Made by a program: the position numbers and the translations under genes | Source of the DNA: JAITWN01 sp964437335 | Lineage (GTDB): Bacteria; Pseudomonadota; Gammaproteobacteria; SZUA-140 | NCBI GenBank assembly: GCA_964437335.1 | Contig: CAYTGL010000005.1 | Span: 1-64,000 of the forward strand | DNA length: 64,000 nt | Direction of reading: 5' to 3' | The notes under the pieces: model-generated | Databases searched by the model: none | What the model was told of the DNA's origin: nothing | Seen by the model: only the letters and a program-made list of their open reading frames with translations | Shown: positions 1 through 7,144 of the stretch, one piece after another | How positions within the stretch are numbered: position 1 is the stretch's first letter | Layout of the letters: every line of letters starts with the position of its first letter

Positions 1-1211
1 ACGTAGCGCCGGACGCGGAAGTTGTCATGGCGCGCGGTGTCTTCCGGCAGCGCGCCGCGCTGCACCTTCATCTTGTGCGCGGTCTGCCAGGTTCGCGTAA
101 TGACCTCGCCGACGCGGCCCATCGCCTGCGAATCCGACGAGATCATGCTGAAGGCGCCGAGGTCGTGCAGGATGTCCTCCGCGGCGATGGTCTCGCGCCG
201 GATCCGCGACTCGGCGAACGCGACGTCTTCGGGGATACCGGGATCGAGATGGTGACACACCATCAGCATGTCGAGGTGCTCATCCACGGTATTGACCGTA
301 TAGGGTCGGGTCGGATTCGTCGACGACGGCAGCACGTTCGCCTCGCCGCATGCGCGGATGATGTCCGGCGCATGGCCGCCGCCGGCGCCTTCGGTGTGAT
401 AGGTGTGGATCGTGCGTCCCTTGAACGCCGCAAGCGTGTCCTCGACGAAACCCGATTCGTTCAGCGTGTCGGTGTGGATCGCGACCTGCACGTCATATAT
501 GTCCGCGATCTCGAGACAGTTGTCGATCGCGGCCGGCGTCGTTCCCCAATCCTCATGCAGCTTGAGTCCCATCGCCCCGGCGACGATCTGCTCCTCGAGC
601 GCCAGCGGCAGGCTCGCGTTGCCCTTGCCGAGGAAGCCCAGATTCATTGGAAACGCCTCGGCCGCCTGCAGCATGCGCGCGATGTTCCACGGCCCCGGCG
701 TACAGGTCGTCGCATTGGTACCGGCCGCGGGGCCGGTGCCGCCGCCGATCATCGTCGTGACGCCGGACATCAGCGCCTCCTCGATCTGCTGCGGACAGAT
801 GAAATGGATATGCGCGTCGATCGCGCCTGCGGTTACGATCAGTCCTTCCCCGGCGATGGCCTCGGTGCCGGGACCGAGCACGATATCGACGCCGGGCTGG
901 ATATCAGGATTGCCGGCCTTGCCGATGCCGGCGATCCGTCCGTTCTTGATGCCGATATCCGCCTTGACGATGCCCCAGTGATCGACGATCAGCGCGTTGG
1001 TGATGACGCAATCGACGGTCTCGCGCGCACTCCGCTGGCTCTGGCCCATGCCGTCGCGTATGACCTTGCCGCCGCCGAACTTGACCTCCTCGCCGTAGAC
1101 CGTGCGGTCGGCTTCGACCTCGATCCACAGTTCGGTGTCGCCGAGGCGGACGCGATCGCCGGTCGTCGGCCCGTACATCTCCGCATAGGCGCGCCGCCCG
1201 ATCGTGGCCAT
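1..1211 (-). CDS. ureC: Urease subunit alpha UreC (3' part outside window)
   Basis: Catalytic subunit of the nickel urease that hydrolyses urea to ammonia and carbamate. The gene starts with ATG at 1211 (protein begins MATIGRRAYAEMYGPTTGDR) and runs off the left edge, so about 403 of the family's roughly 567 residues are visible. Seen directly: the metal-binding DAHIHF motif, and GLKLHEDW with the lysine at residue 217, the position that is carbamylated to bridge the two nickel ions in known ureases. Further on are MVCHHLD (active-site flap region) and SSDSQAM with the nickel-ligand Asp. The reading frame is uninterrupted. It follows ureB by one base and is the fourth gene of a ureD-A-B-C operon. 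The accessory genes ureE/F/G are presumably beyond the window. Confidence 0.97.
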   Translation of the reverse strand, partial: MATIGRRAYAEMYGPTTGDRVRLGDTELWIEVEADRTVYGEEVKFGGGKVIRDGMGQSQRSARETVDCVITNALIVDHWGIVKADIGIKNGRIAGIGKAGNPDIQPGVDIVLGPGTEAIAGEGLIVTAGAIDAHIHFICPQQIEEALMSGVTTMIGGGTGPAAGTNATTCTPGPWNIARMLQAAEAFPMNLGFLGKGNASLPLALEEQIVAGAMGLKLHEDWGTTPAAIDNCLEIADIYDVQVAIHTDTLNESGFVEDTLAAFKGRTIHTYHTEGAGGGHAPDIIRACGEANVLPSSTNPTRPYTVNTVDEHLDMLMVCHHLDPGIPEDVAFAESRIRRETIAAEDILHDLGAFSMISSDSQAMGRVGEVITRTWQTAHKMKVQRGALPEDTARHDNFRVRRY

Positions 1212-1212
1212 G

Positions 1213-1518
1213 TCAGAGCTTCCCCATGATCAGCGCGTTGAAACCATAGACACGGCGCTTGCCTGCGAGGCGTACCAACGTCACGGTGCGATTCTGGCCC
1301 GGCTCAAAACGCACTGCGGTGCCGGCAGGGATATCGAGCCTGAAACCGCGCGCCGCGTCGCGATCAAATGACAGCGCGCGGTTGGTCTCGAAGAAGTGAT
1401 AATGAGACCCGACCTGGACCGGCCGATCGCCGGTATTCGCGACCTTGATCGTCACGGTATCACGGCCGGCGTTCAGCGCGATCTCGCCGTCAGCCGTCTC
1501 GATCTCTCCTGGAATCAC
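1213..1518 (-). CDS. ureB: Urease subunit beta UreB
   Basis: Structural beta subunit of urease, 101 aa, the usual size for the separate bacterial UreB. It starts MIPGEIETADGEI and carries the family segment VGSHYHFFETN followed by PAGTAVRFEPG. The start is GTG at 1518, chosen because a strong AGGAGG-type ribosome-binding site lies just upstream. A perfect 40-nt palindrome (1541-1580) separates ureB from ureA, so ureB and ureC translation depend on read-through of a strong RNA hairpin. The gene is one base from ureC. Confidence 0.96.
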   Translation of the reverse strand: MIPGEIETADGEIALNAGRDTVTIKVANTGDRPVQVGSHYHFFETNRALSFDRDAARGFRLDIPAGTAVRFEPGQNRTVTLVRLAGKRRVYGFNALIMGKL

Positions 1519-1540
1519 GCCCCCTCCTCTCGAATCTTTT

Positions 1541-1580
1541 CAAAAGGGTCAGACCCTATTAATAGGGTCTGACCCTTTTG
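1541..1580. repeat. Perfect 40-nt palindrome, copy 1
   Basis: Half-site CAAAAGGGTCAGACCCTATT followed immediately by its exact reverse complement. An identical copy lies at 8553-8592. It begins 2 nt beyond the ureA stop codon and ends upstream of the ureB ribosome-binding site. The RNA would fold into a long hairpin bounded by AAAA and UUUU, so it could act as a partial terminator in either direction. It resembles short palindromic REP/MITE-type elements of Gammaproteobacteria; that family assignment is inference. Confidence 0.9.
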
Positions 1581-1582
1581 GT

Positions 1583-1885
1583 CTATACAATCGGGTTATG
1601 CACGGTCACGAGTTTGGTCCCGTCCGGAAACGTTGCCTCGACCTGGACTTCGGTGATCATCTCCGGTACGCCGTCCATGACCTCGGCGCGCGTCAGCAGC
1701 GTCGCACCGGCGCTCATCAGCTCGGCAACCGTGCGCCCGTCGCGCGCGCCTTCGAGAATTGCCGCCGAGATCAGCGCGATCGCCTCCGGGTAGTTCAGCT
1801 TGAGTCCTCGCGCCCGCCGCCGTTCGGCGAGCAGCCCGGCGGTGAAGATAAGCAACTTGTCCTTTTCGCGTGGCGTCAGTTCCAT
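1583..1885 (-). CDS. ureA: Urease subunit gamma UreA
   Basis: Smallest structural subunit of urease, 100 aa, the standard length. It begins MELTPREKDKLLIFTAGLLA and contains GLKLNYPEAIALIS and the C-terminal TFPDGTKLVTVHNPI, all hallmark UreA segments. The start is ATG at 1885, 15 nt after the ureD stop. The TAG stop lies only 2 nt from a perfect 40-nt palindrome. UreA assembles with UreB and UreC in the cytoplasm. Confidence 0.97.
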   Translation of the reverse strand: MELTPREKDKLLIFTAGLLAERRRARGLKLNYPEAIALISAAILEGARDGRTVAELMSAGATLLTRAEVMDGVPEMITEVQVEATFPDGTKLVTVHNPIV

Positions 1886-1900
1886 CGGCGAACCCCTTTC

Positions 1901-2743
1901 TCAGGTCTTCCAGATCCGCGGACAGCCATCATCCGGAGAATTTGCCTGACGCACTACTTGCCAGGCGCGGATCAGGCATAGTTTCGCACGCTCGGTGCAA
2001 TGGCCCAGATAACGCACGACCAGCAGGCCATCGACACAGGTGGCGCCGATTCGCTCCGTCCCGTCGCCCGGCAGCTCCGCGCGCACCGCCCCCAGAATTT
2101 CCCTATCGCTGTCCGACACGACGAGCAGTGCGGTAACCGGATGATTCCCCAGGCCCCACGGCGCTTTCAGCACCGGTCCGGCACTGTCGTAACGATTCCT
2201 TTCGAGCAGCAATGGCCTTCCCTGGCGGTACAGCTCCATGGCCTGCTCGAACCTTCCACTGCTGAAACGTTCCCCGGCGGCCGGCCGACCAAGGCACAGG
2301 ATCTCCCAGGCGATCACCCGCGCGCCGTCATCGAGATCAATCCGCGTCGTGCTGCGTGCGATCGCGCCGCTGAACACGATGGTCTCCTGCGGCAGCCATT
2401 CGAGTCGTGCGCCACTTCGAACGCACAGAGTCTGGCGCTGCTCCGCAACCGGCCCCGCGCTGCGATAGAACTTCCCGGCCGCCGGCGTCGTCAGCAGGAC
2501 ACGCGTTTCGACATCCGCGTCGATGTCGATGTCGAGGCGATCACCGCCGACGACCCCGCCCGGCGGATGCAGCAGGTAGACGTGGCAGACGCCGCCGCCG
2601 GGATAGAACGGCCGCTGCACCTGCAAGGGGCCATACGCCGAGCGCCGCGCAAGCCGCGTGACCGTACCATCGTGGCGAAAGCCGAGCGACAGGCGCGCCT
2701 GCCACCCGTGCGCCTCCACATGCGCTGCGACTGCCGATGTCAC
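1901..2743 (-). CDS. ureD: Urease accessory protein UreD
   Basis: Urease maturation protein that binds the apo-urease and forms the UreD-UreF-UreG complex for nickel delivery. It has 280 aa, typical of the family. Visible segments are FRHDGTVTRLARRSAYGPLQ, VYLLHPPGGVVGGDRLDI and TTPAAGKFYRS, all characteristic of UreD. It is the first gene of the operon and starts with GTG at 2743; an internal GTG a few codons downstream is an alternative. Upstream is an AT-rich region shared divergently with dapE, which should hold the urease promoter. Confidence 0.95.
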   Translation of the reverse strand: MTSAVAAHVEAHGWQARLSLGFRHDGTVTRLARRSAYGPLQVQRPFYPGGGVCHVYLLHPPGGVVGGDRLDIDIDADVETRVLLTTPAAGKFYRSAGPVAEQRQTLCVRSGARLEWLPQETIVFSGAIARSTTRIDLDDGARVIAWEILCLGRPAAGERFSSGRFEQAMELYRQGRPLLLERNRYDSAGPVLKAPWGLGNHPVTALLVVSDSDREILGAVRAELPGDGTERIGATCVDGLLVVRYLGHCTERAKLCLIRAWQVVRQANSPDDGCPRIWKT

Positions 2744-3100
2744 GCCGCTGTTCCCGCGAATACTGTGTCTTTGCTCATGTCAGATGACATTCTTCCGGTT
2801 GTATTGCAGGATCGTTGCCAGTCGGGTAAGGTCGCGCCGCCGGCGCCGGGCATCGTCAACATATTCAAATTAAATTATTAATAATTTAGTTAGTTATACT
2901 TTATATATCACGTATTATACAAATAGTGAAACGAGGCGGTAATGGAAGTGAATACGATTCGGCGCGCGGCTTCTCGCACCACGAAACAGCAGTCGCGGCG
3001 CGCCGCGCATCGTCATGGTGCGACAGGCACGGCATGCGTCGATCCACTATAATGACCAGCCTTGATCGATGACGACCTTCAACGACAACCGGGATTGCGC
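2744..3100. other. Divergent ureD/dapE intergenic region
   Basis: About 357 nt without a convincing gene. It contains an inverted repeat ATGTCA-GA-TGACAT at 2777-2790, 34 nt before the ureD start codon, which would suit a repressor or activator site. A strongly AT-rich stretch at roughly 2860-2930 is the likely promoter zone for one or both divergent transcripts. I could not assign specific -35/-10 boxes with confidence. Confidence 0.4.
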
Positions 3101-4246
3101 ATGAGCCTGCCACGACCTTCCGATACGCTCGCGCTGGCGAGCGCGCTGATCGCCTGCCCGTCGGTGACCCCGGCGGACGCCGGCTGTCAGGATCTGATGA
3201 TCGCCCGCCTCGAGGCGCTCGGCTTCGCGATCGAGATCCTGCCGTTCGGCGAGGTGATGAATTTCTGGGCGCGGCGCGGCGACGGCGCGCCGCTATTCGT
3301 GTTCGCGGGTCATACCGATGTCGTGCCACCCGGGCCGCGCGAACGCTGGGATTCAGATCCCTTCCTGCCCGAAATCCGCGACGGTTTCCTCTACGGTCGT
3401 GGCGCCGCGGACATGAAAGGCAGCCTCGCCGCGATGGTCACCGCCTGCGAGCGCTTCCTCAAGGCGCACCCCGATCATACGGGATCGATCGGCTTTTTGA
3501 TCACCAGTGACGAGGAAGGGCCGTCGATTGACGGGACGCGCAGGGTCGTCGACTACCTCGGTGATCATGGCGTGCGCATCGACTGGTGCCTGGTCGGAGA
3601 ACCGACCTGCGACTCGCAAACCGGCGACGTCATCAAGAACGGCCGGCGCGGCTCACTCGGGGGCCGGCTCACGATCAACGGCGTGCAGGGACATATCGCG
3701 TATCCGCATCTTGCCGACAACCCTATTCACAGCTTCGCCCCGGCGCTCGCGGCCTTGTGCGCCGAACACTGGGACGACGGCAACGAGTTCTTTCCGCCGA
3801 CGACGTTCCAGTTTTCAAACCTGAATGCCGGCACCGGCGCCGACAATGTGATCCCGGGCCAGGCCCACGCGCTGTTCAATTTCCGCTATTCAACCGAATC
3901 GTCCGCCGAAACCCTGAAGCATCGTTTCGAGACAATCCTCAGGCGTCACGGCGTCGACTACAGCATCGACTGGAAGCTGTCCGGCGAACCGTTCCTGACG
4001 CATCCCGGCGAACTCGTGGATGCCGTGCGCGCCGCGGTGCGGGAGGTCACCGGGCGCGAGACCCGCCTGTCGACCGAGGGCGGCACTTCGGATGGCCGCT
4101 TCATCGCTCCGACCGGGGCCCAGGTCGTCGAACTCGGCCCGGTCAACGCGACGATCCACAAGGTCAACGAGCGCGTCGCCTGCGACGAGCTCGAAACCTT
4201 ATCAGAAATATATGAAAAGACGTTGATTAAACTATTATTTTCCTGA
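3101..4246 (+). CDS. dapE: Succinyl-diaminopimelate desuccinylase DapE
   Basis: Zinc-dependent M20-family enzyme of lysine/meso-diaminopimelate synthesis that removes succinate from N-succinyl-L,L-diaminopimelate. It has 381 aa (family about 375). Metal and catalytic motifs are visible: FVFAGHTDVVPPG, YGRGAADMKGSLAAM and TSDEEGPSIDGT; near the C-terminus STEGGTSDGRFIA is present. The start is ATG at 3101 (MSLPRPSDTLALASAL), preferred over an upstream in-frame TTG at 3062. The last 20 or so codons are much more AT-rich than the rest, and a diverged second copy of the final 26 codons lies at 5098-5175. Confidence 0.96.
   Translation: MSLPRPSDTLALASALIACPSVTPADAGCQDLMIARLEALGFAIEILPFGEVMNFWARRGDGAPLFVFAGHTDVVPPGPRERWDSDPFLPEIRDGFLYGRGAADMKGSLAAMVTACERFLKAHPDHTGSIGFLITSDEEGPSIDGTRRVVDYLGDHGVRIDWCLVGEPTCDSQTGDVIKNGRRGSLGGRLTINGVQGHIAYPHLADNPIHSFAPALAALCAEHWDDGNEFFPPTTFQFSNLNAGTGADNVIPGQAHALFNFRYSTESSAETLKHRFETILRRHGVDYSIDWKLSGEPFLTHPGELVDAVRAAVREVTGRETRLSTEGGTSDGRFIAPTGAQVVELGPVNATIHKVNERVACDELETLSEIYEKTLIKLLFS
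4169..4246 (+). repeat. dapE 3'-end direct repeat, copy 1 (in gene)
   Basis: The last 26 codons of dapE, including the stop. They match 5098-5175 at about 60 of 78 bases, in the same codon register (DELETLSEIYEKTLIKLLFS here against SDLETLSKIYENTLMNLLVS there). The pair flanks a 0.85-kb segment holding a toxin-antitoxin operon. Confidence 0.85.
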
Positions 4247-4334
4247 AAATTCAGATACCCACGATGCCGTGGGTCAGCGAAGACCCCATCCGAAGATCAA
4301 CACGCCGCCCAGGGACGGGCAAGACAACCACCGC

Positions 4335-4364
4335 TTGACTTCAAACTGTACGGACCGTACAGTT
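4335..4364 (+). promoter_or_regulatory. Promoter and operator palindrome of the toxin-antitoxin operon
   Basis: A -35-like TTGACT (4335-4340) is followed after 17 nt by TACAGT (4358-4363) as a weak -10. Overlapping the spacer and -10 is a perfect 10-bp inverted repeat with a 1-nt centre, AACTGTACGG-A-CCGTACAGTT (4344-4364). This placement is typical for autoregulation by a Phd/YefM antitoxin. The antitoxin start codon is 28 nt downstream. Confidence 0.7.
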
Positions 4365-4391
4365 ATCTGCAACAATCACCGGAGACGACGC

Positions 4392-4643
4392 ATGGCACGC
4401 ATCCCGAGCGAAGGTTCCGAAGAGGCCCGCAAGCGCCTGCCCATGCTGCTGGAACGGGCACATCGCGGCAAACCGACCCTGATTACCAGACGGGGCGAAC
4501 CCTACGCCGCCATCGTCCCGGTAACCGCCCTCCCCCGGCAGCAGGCCGGTATCGGCATCCGGGAACTGCGGGGCAGCGGGAAAGGCCTCTGGAGCAAGAA
4601 AGTACCGGTGTGGATCGATCGGATCAGGAATGAATGGGAGTGA
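4392..4643 (+). CDS. Phd/YefM-type antitoxin
   Basis: Small 83-aa protein that looks like a type II antitoxin of the Phd/YefM fold. It has an N-terminal region with EEARKRLPMLLERAHRGKP and the family signature PTLITRRGEPYAAIVPV, then a basic and tryptophan-containing C-terminal tail that would bind the toxin. The start is ATG at 4392 behind GGAGA (4381-4385); longer in-frame extension upstream would run through the operator. Its stop overlaps the start of the PIN toxin by 10 nt, so the two are translationally coupled. The palindrome at 4344-4364 is its probable operator. Confidence 0.88.
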   Translation: MARIPSEGSEEARKRLPMLLERAHRGKPTLITRRGEPYAAIVPVTALPRQQAGIGIRELRGSGKGLWSKKVPVWIDRIRNEWE

Positions 4644-5080
4644 GCGGCGAAGACCTGAAGGACATCCCTGACGGCGTATTGATCGCCCTCGACAGCGCGC
4701 CGATCATCTACTACCTGCAGGACCATCCCCGATTTGCCTCGCGTTTCAGTCCACTGTTTGATGCCGCCACTGAAGGCAGACTGGCGCTGGCGATTTCCAC
4801 GATCACCCTGGCGGAAGTCATGGCCGGCCCGTTCGCGGCCGGTAACGAGGTGCTCGCCATGCAGTATCGGGAAGTGATATGTCACTCGCCTGGGTGGCAG
4901 ACCGTAGCGGTCGACGAGAACGTCGCCACCGAGGCCGCGCGGTTGCGGGCGCGCTACCGCCTGCGTCTGCCGGACGCCATCCAGGTCGCAACCGCGATCT
5001 CCGCCCGCGCCTGGGCGCTGGTCACGCACGATTCGGCGCTCGCCAAGATCAGAGACATACGCGTGCTGGGGATGAGCTGA
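4634..5080 (+). CDS. PIN-domain toxin (VapC-like ribonuclease)
   Basis: 148-aa PIN-domain protein, predicted Mg-dependent endoribonuclease toxin. The acidic residues of the PIN active site can be read in order: LIALDSAPIIYYL (first Asp), STITLAEVMAG (Glu), RLPDAIQVATA (third Asp) and VTHDSALAKI (fourth). It overlaps the upstream antitoxin and shares its promoter. The pair sits between two copies of the dapE 3' end, so it was probably acquired as an islet. The RNA target is unknown. Confidence 0.88.
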   Translation: MGVSGEDLKDIPDGVLIALDSAPIIYYLQDHPRFASRFSPLFDAATEGRLALAISTITLAEVMAGPFAAGNEVLAMQYREVICHSPGWQTVAVDENVATEAARLRARYRLRLPDAIQVATAISARAWALVTHDSALAKIRDIRVLGMS

Positions 5081-5097
5081 CGCAGTTCATACAGGCG

Positions 5098-5175
5098 GAG
5101 TGCGTCGTCGTTTCCGATCTCGAAACTTTATCAAAAATATACGAAAACACATTGATGAACCTTCTAGTTTCCTGA
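5098..5175 (+). pseudogene. Displaced dapE 3'-end remnant (direct repeat copy 2)
   Basis: A 78-nt stretch whose in-frame translation ends DLETLSKIYENTLMNLLVS and stop, homologous to the dapE C-terminus at 4169-4246. Identity is about 77% overall and about 82% over the last 57 nt. There is no start codon or upstream dapE sequence, so it is a remnant rather than a gene. Two explanations fit: the old dapE tail was displaced when an element integrated into the 3' end of dapE, or a tandem duplication was later invaded. Confidence 0.8.
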
Positions 5176-5201
5176 TGATTTTGTGACCGCTACGCGGCCG
5201 G

Positions 5202-5232
5202 TTGACAGAGACCCGACGGGTGGCGCTATAGT
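5202..5232 (+). promoter_or_regulatory. Probable promoter of the hsp20 gene
   Basis: A perfect -35 TTGACA (5202-5207) and TATAGT (5227-5232) are separated by 19 nt, slightly longer than the sigma-70 optimum. The hsp20 start codon is about 50 nt downstream. No sigma-32 consensus was recognised. Confidence 0.55.
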
Positions 5233-5283
5233 GATTCCGTTACGTTCCATATGGAATTTCCGGTAACGATCAAGGAGCACTTC

Positions 5284-5784
5284 ATGGCCAACGACAAGAA
5301 ATCAGGACAGGATAAAGACCGCAAGAAATCGGAACTTGCTTCTTCGTCGAGCGGTTTCGATGAACTCGAACGGATGTTTGGCCATCTCGCGCCGCGCGGC
5401 TGGTTGCGGCCATTTCAGTGGGATCTTCCCGGCTGGGCGGAAGCGATCGGCAATGAAGGCAAGCTGCCGCGTGTCGACGTCATCGACCAGGAAGACACAC
5501 TGCTGGTACGCGCGGAACTACCCGGCGCCAGCAAGGACGATATCGACGTCACGATCAGCGACAACCTGCTGACGATCAGCAGCCAGACCCGGAAGGAAAC
5601 GACGAAGGAAGAAAAAGGAAAGTATCAGCGCCGCGAGATTTACCAGGGCAGTTATTCCCGCTCCCTGATGCTCCCGGTCGATGTCGACGGCGACAAGGCG
5701 AAAGCCGAGTTCAAGGACGGCATACTGGAACTGCGCTTTCCGAAGCTCGAAAAGGCGAAGCGGCGGTTGATTTCGATCGGATAA
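5284..5784 (+). CDS. Small heat-shock protein, Hsp20/alpha-crystallin family
   Basis: 166-aa ATP-independent holdase chaperone. The N-terminal 60 residues are polar and Ser/Lys-rich. The alpha-crystallin domain follows, from PRVDVIDQEDTLLVRAELPG through YSRSLMLPVDVDGDKAKAEF and GILELRFPK. The C-terminal ISI matches the I-x-I anchor used in oligomer assembly. The start is ATG at 5284 behind AAGGAG (5272-5277), rather than an upstream in-frame ATG at 5251. It is a single gene with its own promoter, converging on the methyltransferase at 5888. Confidence 0.94.
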   Translation: MANDKKSGQDKDRKKSELASSSSGFDELERMFGHLAPRGWLRPFQWDLPGWAEAIGNEGKLPRVDVIDQEDTLLVRAELPGASKDDIDVTISDNLLTISSQTRKETTKEEKGKYQRREIYQGSYSRSLMLPVDVDGDKAKAEFKDGILELRFPKLEKAKRRLISIG

Positions 5785-5837
5785 TTCGGGGTCATGGAAA
5801 CCATTCCCCCCTGTCGGCGTTCCGCGCACCAGATCAA

Positions 5838-5879
5838 GGGGTCAGAGTCGTTGATCGGAAATCGACGACTCTGCCCCCC
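5838..5879. repeat. REP-like imperfect palindrome between convergent genes
   Basis: Left arm GGGGTCAGAGTCG (5838-5850), right arm CGACTCTGCCCCCC (5866-5879), with one missing base in the right arm. It ends 8 nt from the stop codon of the minus-strand methyltransferase gene. The left arm GGGGTCAGAGTCGTT recurs at 23496-23510, so this is a dispersed repeat family. It may also serve as a bidirectional terminator. Confidence 0.75.
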
Positions 5880-5887
5880 TGATTTCC

Positions 5888-6979
5888 TTACTTCGTGACG
5901 ACATACCAGTTGTTCTGGATATCATGCGCCAGCCGATGGGTCGTCACCAAGACGAAGCCGGCGCGACGCAGGTAGTCGCGCGTCAGTTCCTCGCCCCACA
6001 TTGCCCCGAGCCCCTCGCCGTCCTGTGCAAGCGAGACCGTCATGCAGTGCATGCACGAGATCGTGTACAGAAATGGCCCGATCGGGTGATCGACGTCCTT
6101 ATGGACGTGGCTGGTGCCGCTGATGTCCTGCATCAGGTAGACACCGTCCGGGGTCAGCGTGCGGTGGATGCCCTTCAGGACATTCAGCGGCCGCGCCTGG
6201 TCATGAATCGCGTCGAAGGTCGTGACGAAATCGTAGACCTCCGGTTCCGCGCTGCGGTCGAAATCGCTGAGATCGGCGGCGATGAAATCGACGTTGTCGT
6301 TGCCGAATCGCCCGGCCTCGGCGCGGGCATAGCCGACCGCCTCCTCCGACAGGTCCATGCCAACGAAGCGGCTATCGGGATACAATGCAGCAAGGGTGTT
6401 CAGGATGCGGCCGCGGCCGCATCCGACATCAAGCATCCGGATGCCGGTGGCGAGTCGGTCGGTCAGGCCGGGCACCAGCGGCAAAATATGACTTTCGAGC
6501 GAGGACAGCACGGACTGCCCGCTGTCTTCGGCCATGACCTCGTGAAAGCGGTCGTAGCGCGAATACGGCACGCCGCCGCCATTTCTGAAACACGCGACGA
6601 TATCGTCCTCGACTGCGCCGAGCACCGCGATGTACTGTGCGAACACCGCTATATTGTCTGCGCCGGCCGGCCGGGTCAGGAACGCCGCGTGCTCGGGCGG
6701 AAGACGAAACCGGCGGGTTTCCGGATCGACCTCGATGACGCCCCCGGTCGTCATCGCGCCGAGCCATTCACGAACATAACGCTCGTCCAGACCGGCCCGG
6801 GATGCTATTTCATGGGAACTTGCCGGCGGCATCTCCCTCATGACATCGAACAGGCCGGTGCGATGGCCGATCGCGATCATCAGGCACAAGGCGCCGTTGT
6901 TGAGCGTGGTCAGCAGGTTTCCGGCGAAGGCCTCAGCCCTGGCCGGATCGAAACGGGATTGCGTAACCGTCGTGGACAT
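5888..6979 (-). CDS. Class I SAM-dependent methyltransferase with N-terminal winged helix
   Basis: 363-aa predicted methyltransferase. Residues about 20-110 look like the winged-helix dimerisation domain of O-methyltransferase-like proteins (ALCLMIAIGHRTGLFDVM, EIASRAGLDERYVREWLGAM). The Rossmann core follows with motif I MLDVGCGRGRIL, then SRFVGMDLSEEAVGYARAEA and the acidic VDFIAADLSDFD. A good ribosome-binding site (GGAGG) precedes the ATG at 6979. The substrate cannot be read from the sequence. It lies downstream of radA on the same strand, after a 165-nt gap, and may be transcribed separately. Confidence 0.85.
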   Translation of the reverse strand: MSTTVTQSRFDPARAEAFAGNLLTTLNNGALCLMIAIGHRTGLFDVMREMPPASSHEIASRAGLDERYVREWLGAMTTGGVIEVDPETRRFRLPPEHAAFLTRPAGADNIAVFAQYIAVLGAVEDDIVACFRNGGGVPYSRYDRFHEVMAEDSGQSVLSSLESHILPLVPGLTDRLATGIRMLDVGCGRGRILNTLAALYPDSRFVGMDLSEEAVGYARAEAGRFGNDNVDFIAADLSDFDRSAEPEVYDFVTTFDAIHDQARPLNVLKGIHRTLTPDGVYLMQDISGTSHVHKDVDHPIGPFLYTISCMHCMTVSLAQDGEGLGAMWGEELTRDYLRRAGFVLVTTHRLAHDIQNNWYVVTK

Positions 6980-7144
6980 AATCCTGACCTCCAGTGATTG
7001 AGGATGGTCCGACCGCGGGTTGCCGTGGATGAACTACCGGTTCGCGGCTCACAGGATCACGGCAAGCTATGCGGCCGGACGCGGCGAAGCTATATTGTAT
7101 TCCCGGCTCCGGGCGCACCGGAACAGGGAAATCAAGTCATTGAA

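Noticed and set aside
1..1211. Possible frameshift in ureC because no complete frame is visible
   Set aside because: Manual translation from 1211 to the window edge is uninterrupted and matches UreC throughout; it is simply truncated by the window.
27..1229. 400-codon open frame on the plus strand
   Set aside because: Antisense to ureC, whose minus-strand translation is clearly conserved; a GC-rich shadow frame.
4879..5175. 98-codon frame ending in the dapE-like tail as a real gene
   Set aside because: Its first part is an out-of-frame shadow of the PIN toxin; only the last 26 codons are meaningful, as a remnant.
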